From Bacteroidota bacterium (lineage in GTDB: Bacteria; Bacteroidota; Bacteroidia; AKYH767-A; OLB10), in contig JADJPB010000010.1 in the NCBI GenBank assembly GCA_016713445.1, positions 1-64,000 on the forward strand: a stretch of DNA of 64,000 nucleotides, read 5' to 3'. Position 1 is the stretch's first letter, and each line of letters starts with the position of its first letter. Shown in pieces: positions 18,684 through 27,135 of this stretch. Below the pieces are notes generated by a model. It was not told the DNA's origin. It saw only the letters and a program-made list of their open reading frames with translations, and searched no databases. Both the position numbers and the translations under genes were made by a program.

Positions 18684-18787
18684 TATACATTAAGAGCATT
18701 TCTTCAACTACATTATAGGTAAGATACGTAAGTTCATCGCACCTTAGTTTTAAAAATAACGACAAACAATTTAAAAGCAAAAAAAAA

Positions 18788-19663
18788 ATAGAAAAGAAAA
18801 TTATTGCCGTAATAGGCGCATCAGGTTCACAAGGTAATGGGGTTATTCACTCAATTCTTAAAGATGGTACTTTCAAGGCAAGGGCTGTAACAAGAAACCC
18901 AGAAAAGTACAGTGGAAAGGCTGACGAAGTAGTAAAAGGTGACCTTACAGACATAGCATCGTTAACAGAAGCATTTAAAAATGCATATGGCGTTTTCGTT
19001 GTAACTAACTTTTGGGAAGGAGCTGATGAAATTGAACAAGGTAAAACAGCAATACAAGCGGCTAAAAATGCAGGGGTAAATCATTTTATTTGGTCAACAC
19101 TCCCAAATGTAGAAAAGATAAGTAATGGCAAGTTTGATGTTCCACATTTTACTGGTAAAGCAATGGTTGATGAATTAGTAAAAAACGCAGGATTTAAAAA
19201 TTACACTTTTGTGCAGCCACCTTTTTATTATCAAAATTTTTCAGGAATGCTTGGAGCACAACCCAAACAAGATGGTTCAACAGGTTGGACACTTCCCATC
19301 GATCCAAGCAAAAAAGTAATTCACATGAGCGATATTAACGATTTGGGCAAAGTGGTTACAGGAGCATTTTCAAATCCAGAAAAGGTTGGTCAAGGAAGTT
19401 ATCTCGCTCTTGCAACAGAACTAAATAGTTTCAACGATATACTTGCCACATTTAAAGCAAACGGAAAAGAGTACAGTTTTACGCAAGTGCCAGGAGAGTT
19501 ATTTTCAACATTTTTTGACGGCGCTAAGGAAATTTCCGAGATGATGGCCTATTTTGAAGCTCACACATACATGGGACCAAATTCGGAAAGTAATATACAG
19601 CAAGCAAATACTATATCAACGGAAAGTTTCACATCATTTAATGAGTGGATTAAAAACAACTAA
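18788..19663 (+). CDS. NmrA-family NAD(P)-binding protein, no normal start
   Basis: A Rossmann-fold protein of the NmrA/atypical SDR family. The nucleotide-binding motif is VIGASGSQGNGV, followed by AVTRNPEKYSGKADEVVKGDLTD and the conserved VNHFIWSTLPN. It is about 291 residues. There is no in-frame ATG, GTG or TTG upstream of the Rossmann motif; the place where a start is expected reads ATA GAA AAG AAA ATT, which looks like ATG changed to ATA. It is therefore either unexpressed, translated weakly from ATA, or a base-call error. Relatives act as redox sensors or NADPH:quinone reductases. Confidence 0.75.
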   Translation: MEKKIIAVIGASGSQGNGVIHSILKDGTFKARAVTRNPEKYSGKADEVVKGDLTDIASLTEAFKNAYGVFVVTNFWEGADEIEQGKTAIQAAKNAGVNHFIWSTLPNVEKISNGKFDVPHFTGKAMVDELVKNAGFKNYTFVQPPFYYQNFSGMLGAQPKQDGSTGWTLPIDPSKKVIHMSDINDLGKVVTGAFSNPEKVGQGSYLALATELNSFNDILATFKANGKEYSFTQVPGELFSTFFDGAKEISEMMAYFEAHTYMGPNSESNIQQANTISTESFTSFNEWIKNN

Positions 19664-19670
19664 TTTATTT

Positions 19671-20155
19671 ATGAAAAAGTGGGCATTATTCTTATTTGCG
19701 ACCGCTATCATAGCATCCTGCAATGAAAAAAAGAAACAGTTGAATTAACTAAAGAAAAAACAGAAATCATGATAAAAGAAGAAAAACAAAAAATCGAGGC
19801 GCTTTTAGGTGTGTACAAAAAATCACTGAACACATCAGACGCAAAACTAGCTCAATCTCTTTATACTAAAGATGGGGTATTCATGCCCACACAAGCTCCA
19901 TCAGGTAGAGGCTCAGAAGGAATAATAAAATCTTATGAATTTGTATTTTCTCAAATTCAATTGAACATTGAGTTTTTCATCGAAGAAATTGAAGTGGAAG
20001 GAAACATGGCTTTTGCAGTAACCAGTTCACAAGGATCCGTTAAAATACTTGCAAATGGAGTTGAAGCTCCAGAAGCAAATAGAGAACTTTTTGTATTTGA
20101 AAAGGTAGATGGAGCATGGAAAATTGCTCGATACATGTTTAATAAAACAAAATAA
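19671..20155 (+). pseudogene. Lipoprotein with SnoaL/NTF2-like domain (one frameshift)
   Basis: The start at 19671 gives a lipoprotein signal (MKKWALFLFATAIIASCNEK). The frame breaks in the A-run at about 19728-19734, where one A appears to be missing. The rest (VELTKEKTEIMIKEEKQKIE ... NKTK) is a SnoaL/ketosteroid-isomerase-like alpha+beta barrel (LYTKDGVFMPTQAPSGRG, WKIARYMFNK). The intact second frame starts at 19769 and could be made alone as a cytoplasmic form. It is the last gene of a three-gene cassette. Confidence 0.75.
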
Positions 20156-20172
20156 ACAAACACAAGAGCATC

Positions 20173-20337
20173 ACCTAACAGCACACCTACCCTTAAGGTA
20201 GGCAGGTTTGCAATAGGCGGGGTTTCGTACGCTGTAGTTAGTTTGTATTTATATAAAGTTTGTATCTTCGAATTAACAATTGTTGTGAAATCCCCGCCCA
20301 TCCCAAAGTGTCGGGAGCAAGCCCCAAGATGTTAAAG
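20173..20337 (+). repeat. attC-like site 11
   Basis: The left arm ACCTAACAGCACACC...GGTTTGCAATAGGCGGGG pairs with the right arm CCCCGCCCATCCCAAAGTGT...GCCCCAAGATGTTAAAGGG. The cut point is after G20331. The spacer contains ATAAAGTTTGTATCTTCG, shared with site 8. R'' agrees only weakly with the cassette start (GTTAGTGG). Confidence 0.65.
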
Positions 20338-20451
20338 GGCATCTCAAAAGACTGCCGAGAAAAATAAAAGACTGAACATAACGACACTAATTTTCCTTCT
20401 ATTATTAGACACGATATATTACTGGGTAGACAAAAGATTATTCTAATTTGA

Positions 20452-21216
20452 ATGAAATATTCACAAAACAATATCGAGGAATTATTTAAATTAATTGGAA
20501 GCTTTCCTAATCAGGAATATGTTCAAGCAGATCATTATGAATACATCCGCACGAGCGATTCTATCTGGCCGAATCAGTTATTGAATTTAAAGGCTTCTGA
20601 AAATGAGATTGAAACAGTCTTAGATGAAATTGAAAAAAATCCGAAGATGGAAAAATTCCAAATCTTTTAATGCTTAACCCAAATACCAAGTTTAATTCAT
20701 TAGGTGATAAATTAAGACAACGTGCTTATAAGTCTGGTTTATGGTGTGCAATGACTCATAGTTTAAACGATGTTTCTCTCAAACATGCAAATCCTAATTT
20801 CAAAGTGCTTCGAGTTCAAAACAAAAATGACTTAAGAGAATGGCTTTCTATTGTGGAAGAAGAGTTAATGGATGGTAAATCCTTGGATATGGTTGTGTTT
20901 ACGAATCTTTTAGAAAACAACAACTGTTACTTTTTCTTAGGATTAGAAAGAGATGAACCAGTAGCAACTTCTTTTTGTTTGTAAATAACAAAATTGCAGG
21001 AGTGTACTTAGTGTCGACAAAAAATCGCAGAGAAGAAAAGGAATTGGAACAGAAATGACAAACCATTGCATACTTATGGCAAAAGAACTTAAGTGTGAAA
21101 ATGTCGAATTGCAAGCTACAGAAATTGGTAAGGGTGTATATGAATCCTTAGGATTTACAAATCATGGATCGATAGAGGTATTTAGAATAAAAAAAACTAG
21201 CCACAACACGGGGTAA
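20452..21216 (+). pseudogene. GNAT-like acetyltransferase (several frameshifts)
   Basis: Pieces at 20452-20670, 20670-20984 and about 20980-21216 belong to one protein of about 250 residues. The N-terminal linker domain (LFKLIGSFPNQEYVQADHYE) is followed by a C-terminal GNAT domain (FLGLERDEPVATSFC, AGVYLVSTKNRRR.KGIGT, ILMAKELKCENVELQATEIG, VYESLGFTNHGSIEVFRI). The stop at 21214 lies inside the following attC. The frame changes at about 20665, 20980 and 21040. The acceptor substrate is unknown. Confidence 0.65.
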
Positions 21217-21260
21217 AGGGCATGACCTTAGGGACACGAACCTTACCCTAATCGTTAGCT
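21201..21260 (+). repeat. attC-like site 12 (short)
   Basis: CCACAACACGGGGTAAAGGG opens the site, and CCTTACCCTAATCGTTAGCT (21241-21260) closes it; GGGTAA pairs with TTACCC. At about 60 bp it is the shortest site in the array, close to classical mobile-integron attC length. The cut point is after G21254. Confidence 0.6.
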
Positions 21261-21285
21261 GTTATTAATCAAGACACCAATAAAC

Positions 21286-22284
21286 ATGGAAAAAATATTG
21301 ATTTTAGGAGGCACAAATTTTATTGGAAGAAATTTGGTGGACAGTTTAAAACAACTTGATAATTTTGAGATTACTCTTTTTAATCGTGGGCAAACTAACC
21401 CCGAATTACATAAGGAAATTAAAAATATAAGTGGTGATAGAAACACATCCGATATAAATCAGATTTTTAATAAAAAGTGGGATTACATCATAGATTTATC
21501 TTGTTATTTTCCTGATTCTCTTGATAATATTTTAAAAAATATTGGTAGTTCACCTAAAAGATATCTTTTTATTTCAACATGCTCTGTTTACGACAATGAA
21601 AAGAATAAATCAATATTACGCAATGAGGATCCTCCTATTCTTAGTTGCAATGATAGTGAACGTACTGATGAATCATTCCTTTCATACGGAAAGAGGAAAG
21701 CTGAATGTGAGAGGATATTGAAGCAAAGTGGTTTGCGATATAGTATTTTACGACCATCATTAGTATATGGACAATATGATAATACAGATAGATTATATTA
21801 TTGGCTTTACCAATTAAAAAGCGGAAATAGACTATTGATACCAAATCGAGGTAAAAGTAAATTTTCCGTAACCTATGTGAAGGATTTAGTTCAAGTAATA
21901 ATAAAATTGTTAAATATAAATTCTGATTCAAATATTTATAACGTAACGACTTTTCCTCAATTATCGATTTCGGAGTTAGTGAATATCGCATCCAAAGTAT
22001 TAGGTAAAATGGCAACGCTACAATTTGCAGATTCAAAATTTCTACATGAACATGACGTTGCTCAATGGACAGATTTACCATTGTGGCTTGATTGTGATTA
22101 TTTCACTTATGATAACAAAAAGCTATTGAATGAATTGAAAATTCAAATGACTGAATTTAAGGACTCTGTTTCATCAACGATAGATTATTACGAATCTTTG
22201 TCTTGGCAGGAACCTAAATACGGAATGAATGAACGGTTAAAAAATGAATTGATTGATAAATTACATAAGCTTAACAACAGCTAA
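21286..22284 (+). CDS. NAD-dependent epimerase/dehydratase family protein
   Basis: A 332-residue extended SDR protein. The Rossmann motif is GGTNFIGRN near the N-terminus. The catalytic region has S-C-S-V-Y (STCSVYDN) and YGKRKAECE (the Y-x-x-x-K motif). The substrate-side segment is LRPSLVYGQYDNTDRLYYWL. Relatives act on nucleotide sugars or resemble chloroplast mRNA-binding CSP41-type proteins. It is one of the few intact genes in the array. Its cassette has matching ends (GTTAGCTGTT at 21254; AACAGCTAAC ending at 22285). Confidence 0.82.
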   Translation: MEKILILGGTNFIGRNLVDSLKQLDNFEITLFNRGQTNPELHKEIKNISGDRNTSDINQIFNKKWDYIIDLSCYFPDSLDNILKNIGSSPKRYLFISTCSVYDNEKNKSILRNEDPPILSCNDSERTDESFLSYGKRKAECERILKQSGLRYSILRPSLVYGQYDNTDRLYYWLYQLKSGNRLLIPNRGKSKFSVTYVKDLVQVIIKLLNINSDSNIYNVTTFPQLSISELVNIASKVLGKMATLQFADSKFLHEHDVAQWTDLPLWLDCDYFTYDNKKLLNELKIQMTEFKDSVSSTIDYYESLSWQEPKYGMNERLKNELIDKLHKLNNS

Positions 22285-22300
22285 CATCTGTTGCTGTCGA
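22279..22300 (+). repeat. Left attC arm without partner (array end)
   Basis: AGCTAAC (22279-22285) matches its own cassette start, but no right arm follows. The next bases (TGTTGCTGTCGAACAACC, then AT-rich) resemble the left end of the IS1182-like element (13 of 17 bases) and may be an old IS end. Confidence 0.5.
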
Positions 22301-22860
22301 ACAACCAAATATTTTTAAAAATAATTCTTAGTTTACCTTTTGTGATTTCGAATAGTTCTATATAGATCGTAAAATTATTATAGACATTTACTTCGTTCTA
22401 GAATATCCTTCACACAAAAAATGTTGAAGGATTTCTCTGTATATTTATCCTAATGTAGAAATCGCGAAACGAGACTACATCAGGATAAATATCACATTTT
22501 TTCGAGAGGCATGCACGCACCTATCCTTTTTTTCTTTGTAAACTTCAAATAATTCTTGAATTTGTAGGTCTAAACAGCCAAGCAAATTGCGATTTGACGT
22601 CTTATCTACACAAATTACAAATGAAACGTGGTTGTGCATGATATTGCATCCTCATAAATGATCTAGGTGTTGAAGACCTCACTTACTTTGCAGCTGCATT
22701 CAATTCAAAAAGTTTTCAATGTTTATTTGTTAATCTCTTTCTGCCTGACCTCATTTCAGCAAATAATTATAGGTTAGGTTTGTTCAATGGGAAAAGAAAG
22801 GGGGTTGCTTTACAACCTATCTTAAACCCTGCAAGTGTTAGCAATCTTTAAAAATAAACT
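22301..22860. other. Non-coding stretch with one hairpin
   Basis: No supported gene in 560 bases. It contains the hairpin at 22441-22492 and the short inverted pair CCTTCACA / TGTTGAAGG (about 22409-22432). The final part is the leader of the LamG gene. Confidence 0.6.
22441..22492. repeat. 18-bp-arm hairpin
   Basis: ATATTTATCCTAATGTAG (22441-22458) pairs with CTACATCAGGATAAATAT (22475-22492), with one G-T type mismatch, around the loop AAATCGCGAAACGAGA. The GC-containing loop in an AT-rich stem is unlike a terminator. Function is unknown. Confidence 0.7.
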
Positions 22861-24888
22861 ATGAAAAAAATTAATTCTATTCTTGTTAGCTTATTCTTAG
22901 GAATAACTTCAATAATGGCACAATCGCCATTGAACTCGCTTAATTTTGATGGGAGTAATGACTACATTTCATCTTCTTTACCGACCGTATTTAATGATAT
23001 TCCCAACAACGATTTCACGATAGAGGCTTGGATTAAACCAAATGGAAACGCTTTTTCAAGGGTAGTCTATGCACAGCAAAATAGTACCAACTTTGCTTCA
23101 ATATCTCTTAATATTTCGAATTTTGTTTACTTTTATGTAAGTAATGTTGTCGGCGTGGTCTCCGCCTCGTCTTTACCATTTGGTGTATGGTCGCATGTAG
23201 CATGTACATGGGATGCGAGCAGTTCATCCGTTGAAATATATATTAATGGAGTTTTACAATCATCTTCTGCAGGTGGCAGCTCTTCCACAGGAAACGACAA
23301 TGTGATGACGATTGGTTCTAGAACAAATGGTGCTCAGTATTTCATGGGAGAATTGGATGAATTGCGAATTTGGGATAGAATTCGAACTTCTTGTGAAATA
23401 TCGGCTGCTATGAACTCTGAGTTTACCGTATCACAAGCCAACCTAGTTGCCTACTACAATTTTAATCAAGGTGTAGCGGGAGGATCGAATATAGGAATTA
23501 CTTCACTTCCCGATTTTACAACAAATTATAATGGTTCACTTATTAATTTTGGATTAACCAGTAATATTTCTAATTGGGTATCATCTGGAGCTAATATTAC
23601 TTCAGTAAATCAAGGGAATGGTGTTTTTACTGGTATTGACACAAGAACCGAATGTAACTCATACACCTGGATTGACGGTAATACCTATTCCGCGAACAAT
23701 AACTCCGCAACTTTTAATATCGTTGGTGGTGCGGCAAATGGTTGTGATAGTTTAGTAACCTTAGATTTAACCATAAACAATTCCACTTCTGGAACGGACA
23801 CGAGAACCGAATGTAACTCATACACCTGGATTGACGGTAATACCTATTCCGCGAACAATAACTCCGCTATTTTTAATATCGTTGGTGGTGCGGCAAATGG
23901 TTGTGATAGTTTAGTAACCTTAGATTTAACCATAAACAATTCCACTTCTGGAACGGATACGAGAACCGAATGTAACTCATACACCTGGATTGACGGTAAT
24001 ACCTATTCCGCGAACAATAACTCGGCTACTTTTAATATTGTTGGTGGTGCGGCAAATGGTTGTGATAGTTTAGTAACCTTAGATTTAACCATAAACAATT
24101 CCACTTCTGGAACAGATACGAGGACCGAATGTAACTCATACACCTGGATTGACGGTAATACCTATTCCGCGAACAATAACTCGGCTACTTTTAATATTGT
24201 TGGTGGTGCGGCAAATGGTTGTGATAGTTTAGTAACCTTAGATTTAACCATAAACAATTCCACTTCTGGAACAGATACGAGGACCGAATGTAACTCATAC
24301 ACCTGGATTGACGGTAATACCTATTCCACGAGTAATAACTCGGCTACATTTAACATTGTTGGTGGAGCTGCAAATGGTTGCGATTCGCTAGTAACACTCA
24401 ATTTAACCATTAATACCGTTTCAGATTTAACAACTTCTACTTCGGGAGTTACTATTACAGCAAATAACTCTAATGCCACCTATCAATGGTTAGATTGTAC
24501 GAATAGTAACGCCATTATTACCGGGGAAATAAGTCAATCTTTCACAGCAACAGCTAATGGTAATTATGCAGTTGAATTAACAGAAAATGGATGCGTAGAC
24601 ACTTCTGTTTGCATCGCAATCACCTCTGTAGGCATTCTCGAAAACAGTTTTGGAAATGCGATTAAAGTTTATCCTAATCCTACCATCGGAAAACTTAGTA
24701 TTGATTTAGGCGGATTGTACCCTTCCATTTTGGTAATCGTTAACAACGAACTTGGCCAAGAGACGCTAAAAAAAATGTACATGAACAGAAACATGATTGA
24801 ATTAACCATAGATGGAGAAAAGGGAATTTATTTCGTACACGTATATGCAGAGAGTAAGTCTGCAATTTTGAAAGTAATAAAAGAATAA
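22861..24888 (+). CDS. LamG-domain surface protein with five tandem repeats, T9SS
   Basis: A 675-residue protein. The signal peptide is MKKINSILVSLFLGITSIMA. A LamG/concanavalin-like domain spans about residues 25-225 (FDGSNDYI, DFTIEAWIKPNG, WDRIRTSCEI). Five repeats of 53 residues follow (TRTECNSYTWIDGNTYS ... CDSLVTLDLTI), about residues 260-520. The C-terminus carries a T9SS sorting domain (IKVYPNPTIGK). The repeats are nearly identical at DNA level. It is probably an adhesin or glycan-binding surface protein. It is the first intact gene right of the cassette array. Confidence 0.88.
   Translation: MKKINSILVSLFLGITSIMAQSPLNSLNFDGSNDYISSSLPTVFNDIPNNDFTIEAWIKPNGNAFSRVVYAQQNSTNFASISLNISNFVYFYVSNVVGVVSASSLPFGVWSHVACTWDASSSSVEIYINGVLQSSSAGGSSSTGNDNVMTIGSRTNGAQYFMGELDELRIWDRIRTSCEISAAMNSEFTVSQANLVAYYNFNQGVAGGSNIGITSLPDFTTNYNGSLINFGLTSNISNWVSSGANITSVNQGNGVFTGIDTRTECNSYTWIDGNTYSANNNSATFNIVGGAANGCDSLVTLDLTINNSTSGTDTRTECNSYTWIDGNTYSANNNSAIFNIVGGAANGCDSLVTLDLTINNSTSGTDTRTECNSYTWIDGNTYSANNNSATFNIVGGAANGCDSLVTLDLTINNSTSGTDTRTECNSYTWIDGNTYSANNNSATFNIVGGAANGCDSLVTLDLTINNSTSGTDTRTECNSYTWIDGNTYSTSNNSATFNIVGGAANGCDSLVTLNLTINTVSDLTTSTSGVTITANNSNATYQWLDCTNSNAIITGEISQSFTATANGNYAVELTENGCVDTSVCIAITSVGILENSFGNAIKVYPNPTIGKLSIDLGGLYPSILVIVNNELGQETLKKMYMNRNMIELTIDGEKGIYFVHVYAESKSAILKVIKE
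23638..24432 (+). repeat. Five tandem 159-bp repeats
   Basis: Units begin at 23638, 23797, 23956, 24115 and 24274 (GA[CT]AC[AG]AG[AG]ACCGAATG). The first four differ by only a few bases; the fifth is more diverged at its 3' end. Repeat number is open to slippage or recombination, and assembly collapse is possible. Confidence 0.9.
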
Positions 24889-24918
24889 AGATTGTAAAAA
24901 TAATTGCATCTCTTCGGT

Positions 24919-24951
24919 AGTGACTGCTGGGTTTGCTTGACAGCAGTCACT
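24919..24951 (+). terminator. Hairpin after LamG gene
   Basis: AGTGACTGCTG pairs with CAGCAGTCACT around an 11-base loop, 31 bp after the stop. There is no T-run, so it may act as a 3'-end stabiliser rather than an intrinsic terminator. Confidence 0.45.
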
Positions 24952-25125
24952 ATTGGAAACACATTGTGTGCAACATTACTTTCCTACTTTTGATGGGATT
25001 TCAAAATGGAATACAAAAAATATCGGCTGCTATTAGATCATCATTATGAATTTGATAAAGCAGTATTGGATAAAATTATTTTCCTTCTTATTTATTAAAA
25101 TATATAATATATGTAAAAGGTTTTT

Positions 25126-26274
25126 TCAAAACGGATACTGCAGTCCGTTGCCAGAGTTGTAAAGCGTCTGGATTTCATCGGCTGGCAGTGGACGTGTCCA
25201 AATGCCTGCTTCATCGATTTCACCTCTGAACCACCTAGCTGTGTTATAGCTTCCTGAAAAAAGTCGTGCCGTACCTAATGTGACTCTGCCGTTAGTGAAT
25301 ACAAGATTGGATGAATCAATATTAGTTACAGCATTGCCGTTGTCTGGTAGACCGTTGATATAAAGCTCTACATTACCATTGTTGATTACACCTGCTACAT
25401 GTACCCAATTGTTTATGGGTATATTTATAGTGCCTATTCTAAGCATTGGAGCTAATTGACCATTCTGGGTATGATAGGATGCTACCAGTTTATTGTCGGT
25501 ACTCAGATAAATTTTAACTTCAGCTGCTCCTGCATTATTGACTGAAATCCCACTATTGATTCCCATTATCATTTTCGCGTTGGCGGAGCTGTCCTTTAAA
25601 TTAATCCAAGCAGCGAGCGTGTAGGTATTGGTATCACCACTACCGATACCTGTTCTTTCAAGATATCTATTGCTTACAGTTCCAAAGTCGATGCAACCAT
25701 TAATTTTTCCGGCAAGAGACCAGCCAGGAGTAGCAACGAATGACAAATCCCAAGAACCAACAGCATCAGATGCCGTTGTGCCAGATATTTCATCAAGTTT
25801 CCAATATGATTGTAGTGAATTATTCAAGTCAGGAACTTGGTTAGTCATAAAACTGATTTGCTGTCCATAAGCGGTGCCGTTTCCGTTAGTGGCGTAAGCC
25901 CTAACAAAATAGGACGTGTTTGGGCTGAGTCCAGTGATATTGCTCGTGAATGAACCGGTACCTGTTCCGTCAATAGTCTTCTGTCCAGAAACGGTTGGTG
26001 AAGTAATTGTTCCCCAACATACGCCTCTGGCCAAAACGGTTGAACCGCCATCAGAAGTGATGATTCCGCCTGTCGTCGCGTCAGTTTGAGTGATGCCGAT
26101 AACATTTTGGGTGGTGACTTCGGCAACCGGTGCAATAGGAAACGTATTGTTGTCATCATCATCCTTGCATCCCGAAACAAAAAAAGACATCAAAGACACC
26201 ATCAAGAAAAAAACAGAAGAGACATTAATTATTGTTGTTAACCTAAAAGTCGATTTTAATATAGGAGTCTTCAT
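25126..26274 (-). CDS. LamG-domain lipoprotein with fibronectin-like region
   Basis: The start was set at 26274 (MKTPILKSTFRLTT), 11 residues inside the longest frame, because it precedes the lipoprotein signal best (lipobox FVSGC, then DDDD). Next comes a 'TDATTGGIITSDGGSTVLARGVCWGT ... TSYFVRAYATNGNGTAYG' region, a fibronectin-III-like module common in Bacteroidota, in two parts. A LamG domain at the C-terminal half follows (YWKLDEISGTTASDAVG, WINLKDSSANAKMIMG, IDEAGIWTRPLPADEI). It is probably displayed on the cell surface. It has its own transcription unit on the opposite strand to its neighbours. Confidence 0.85.
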   Translation of the reverse strand: MKTPILKSTFRLTTIINVSSVFFLMVSLMSFFVSGCKDDDDNNTFPIAPVAEVTTQNVIGITQTDATTGGIITSDGGSTVLARGVCWGTITSPTVSGQKTIDGTGTGSFTSNITGLSPNTSYFVRAYATNGNGTAYGQQISFMTNQVPDLNNSLQSYWKLDEISGTTASDAVGSWDLSFVATPGWSLAGKINGCIDFGTVSNRYLERTGIGSGDTNTYTLAAWINLKDSSANAKMIMGINSGISVNNAGAAEVKIYLSTDNKLVASYHTQNGQLAPMLRIGTINIPINNWVHVAGVINNGNVELYINGLPDNGNAVTNIDSSNLVFTNGRVTLGTARLFSGSYNTARWFRGEIDEAGIWTRPLPADEIQTLYNSGNGLQYPF

Positions 26275-26583
26275 GTGAATAGTTATTATAGTTGATAGTA
26301 GAAACATTTTGCTAATTTAATATATCGTTCTGAAAAATCAACATTTAATATATTATTCCAGTCTCACTATTATAACCAATGGTAAAACGATGTCAAAAAA
26401 TGGTTAAAGGTTGGCTAAAAGCCTCCTTTTGTACTTCTTTAGCTGTTAATGGGACAATATATAACTTGAGAACACACCTCATCTGACAGGAAGAAAAACC
26501 AAATTGAATTTTTCACCATCATTTTGCTTCCTGAATCTATTAAATTCTAAATATTGTATGTACAATTCTAAACTTTGAAGCAA

Positions 26584-26865
26584 ATGAACATTACAAAATG
26601 CTTAATCCGAATAGTGCCATTGCTGTTAATATCACAACAATTGCTCTCGCAAACTTATTCATGGAAAGTAAAAACGAACTATCCCGGTGTAGGTACAGCG
26701 GGTGTTTCTTCTTTTTCAATAAACAACAAAGGTTATTTTTGGGGAGGCTTTGACTCTGCCAATGTAACAACAAATGAAATGTGGGAATATGACAACACGA
26801 CCAACGTTTGGACTCAAAAAGCAGAATTAGCTATAGTTCCTTGCATAAGAGAAATATGTACTTGA
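26584..26865 (+). pseudogene. Kelch-type secreted protein, truncated by an IS end
   Basis: The start is ATG 26584 (MNITKCLIRIVPLLLISQQL), a signal peptide. Then comes the beginning of a Kelch-like propeller (TYSWKVKTNYPGVGTAGVSS, INNKGYFWGG, MWEYDNTTNVWTQKAEL). Full proteins of this kind have about 300 or more residues; here only about 85 family-like residues remain. From about 26830 the DNA is the right end of the IS1182-like element. Only the 5' end of the gene survives here. Confidence 0.72.
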
Positions 26866-26927
26866 GATTAGAAAGAATCATCCCCCTGAGATTATAAGTT
26901 ATTTACTATATTTGTTAGTTGTGTAAC
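26830..26927 (-). mobile_element. Solo right end of the IS1182-like element
   Basis: It aligns with the right end of copy 1 (about 6290-6393): CTATAGTTCC, TTGCATA, AAATATGTACTTGAGATTAG, and TATAAGTTATTTACTATATT, ending TTAGTTGTGTAAC. It is diverged at about one base in six, so it is older than copies 1 and 2. No transposase remains. Confidence 0.75.
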
Positions 26928-27135
26928 AAGCAATTGGGCTTAAAAGAAATGGCTGTTGATATGACAAATCAAACATTTGTGCATCTAATAAAGTGTAGCG
27001 GTAAGTTGACAATTTAAGGCTCCAAAACACCAACTTCTTAAACCACCAAAACATTTTCTACAATCATATGACGACAGCGCTAACTAGAAACATTTTAATA
27101 TTAAATTTAATACTTTTATCAAATAAAAAATTGAA

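Larger units (their letters stand above)
1..22290 (+). mobile_element. Integron-like gene-cassette array (right end)
   Basis: A run of about 13 units, each made of one to three + strand genes followed by an attC-like imperfect palindrome. Cassette junctions fall after the G of GTT at 1811, 3489, 6513, 7153, 9999, 13711, 14474, 15767, 16632, 18048, 20331 and 21254. In seven cassettes the first bases are complementary to the R'' arm of the same cassette (examples: 1811-1825 with 3356-3370; 3489-3503 with 4591-4605; 21254-21266 with 22273-22285), which is the expected signature of circular cassettes inserted by attC recombination. Several sites share the right arm GCCCCGGAACGTT, as in sedentary chromosomal arrays. 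No integrase gene is visible. Cassette orientation places attI and intI left of the window. The array appears to end near 22.29 kb, where a left attC arm has no partner. Confidence 0.85.

Noticed and set aside
23638..24432. Direct repeats as a CRISPR array
   Set aside because: Units are 159 bp, in frame and without spacers; they encode protein repeats.
24997..25100. Mini-ORF MEYKKYRLLLDHHYEFDKAV...
   Set aside because: About 30 residues, no context or family; could be a chance frame.
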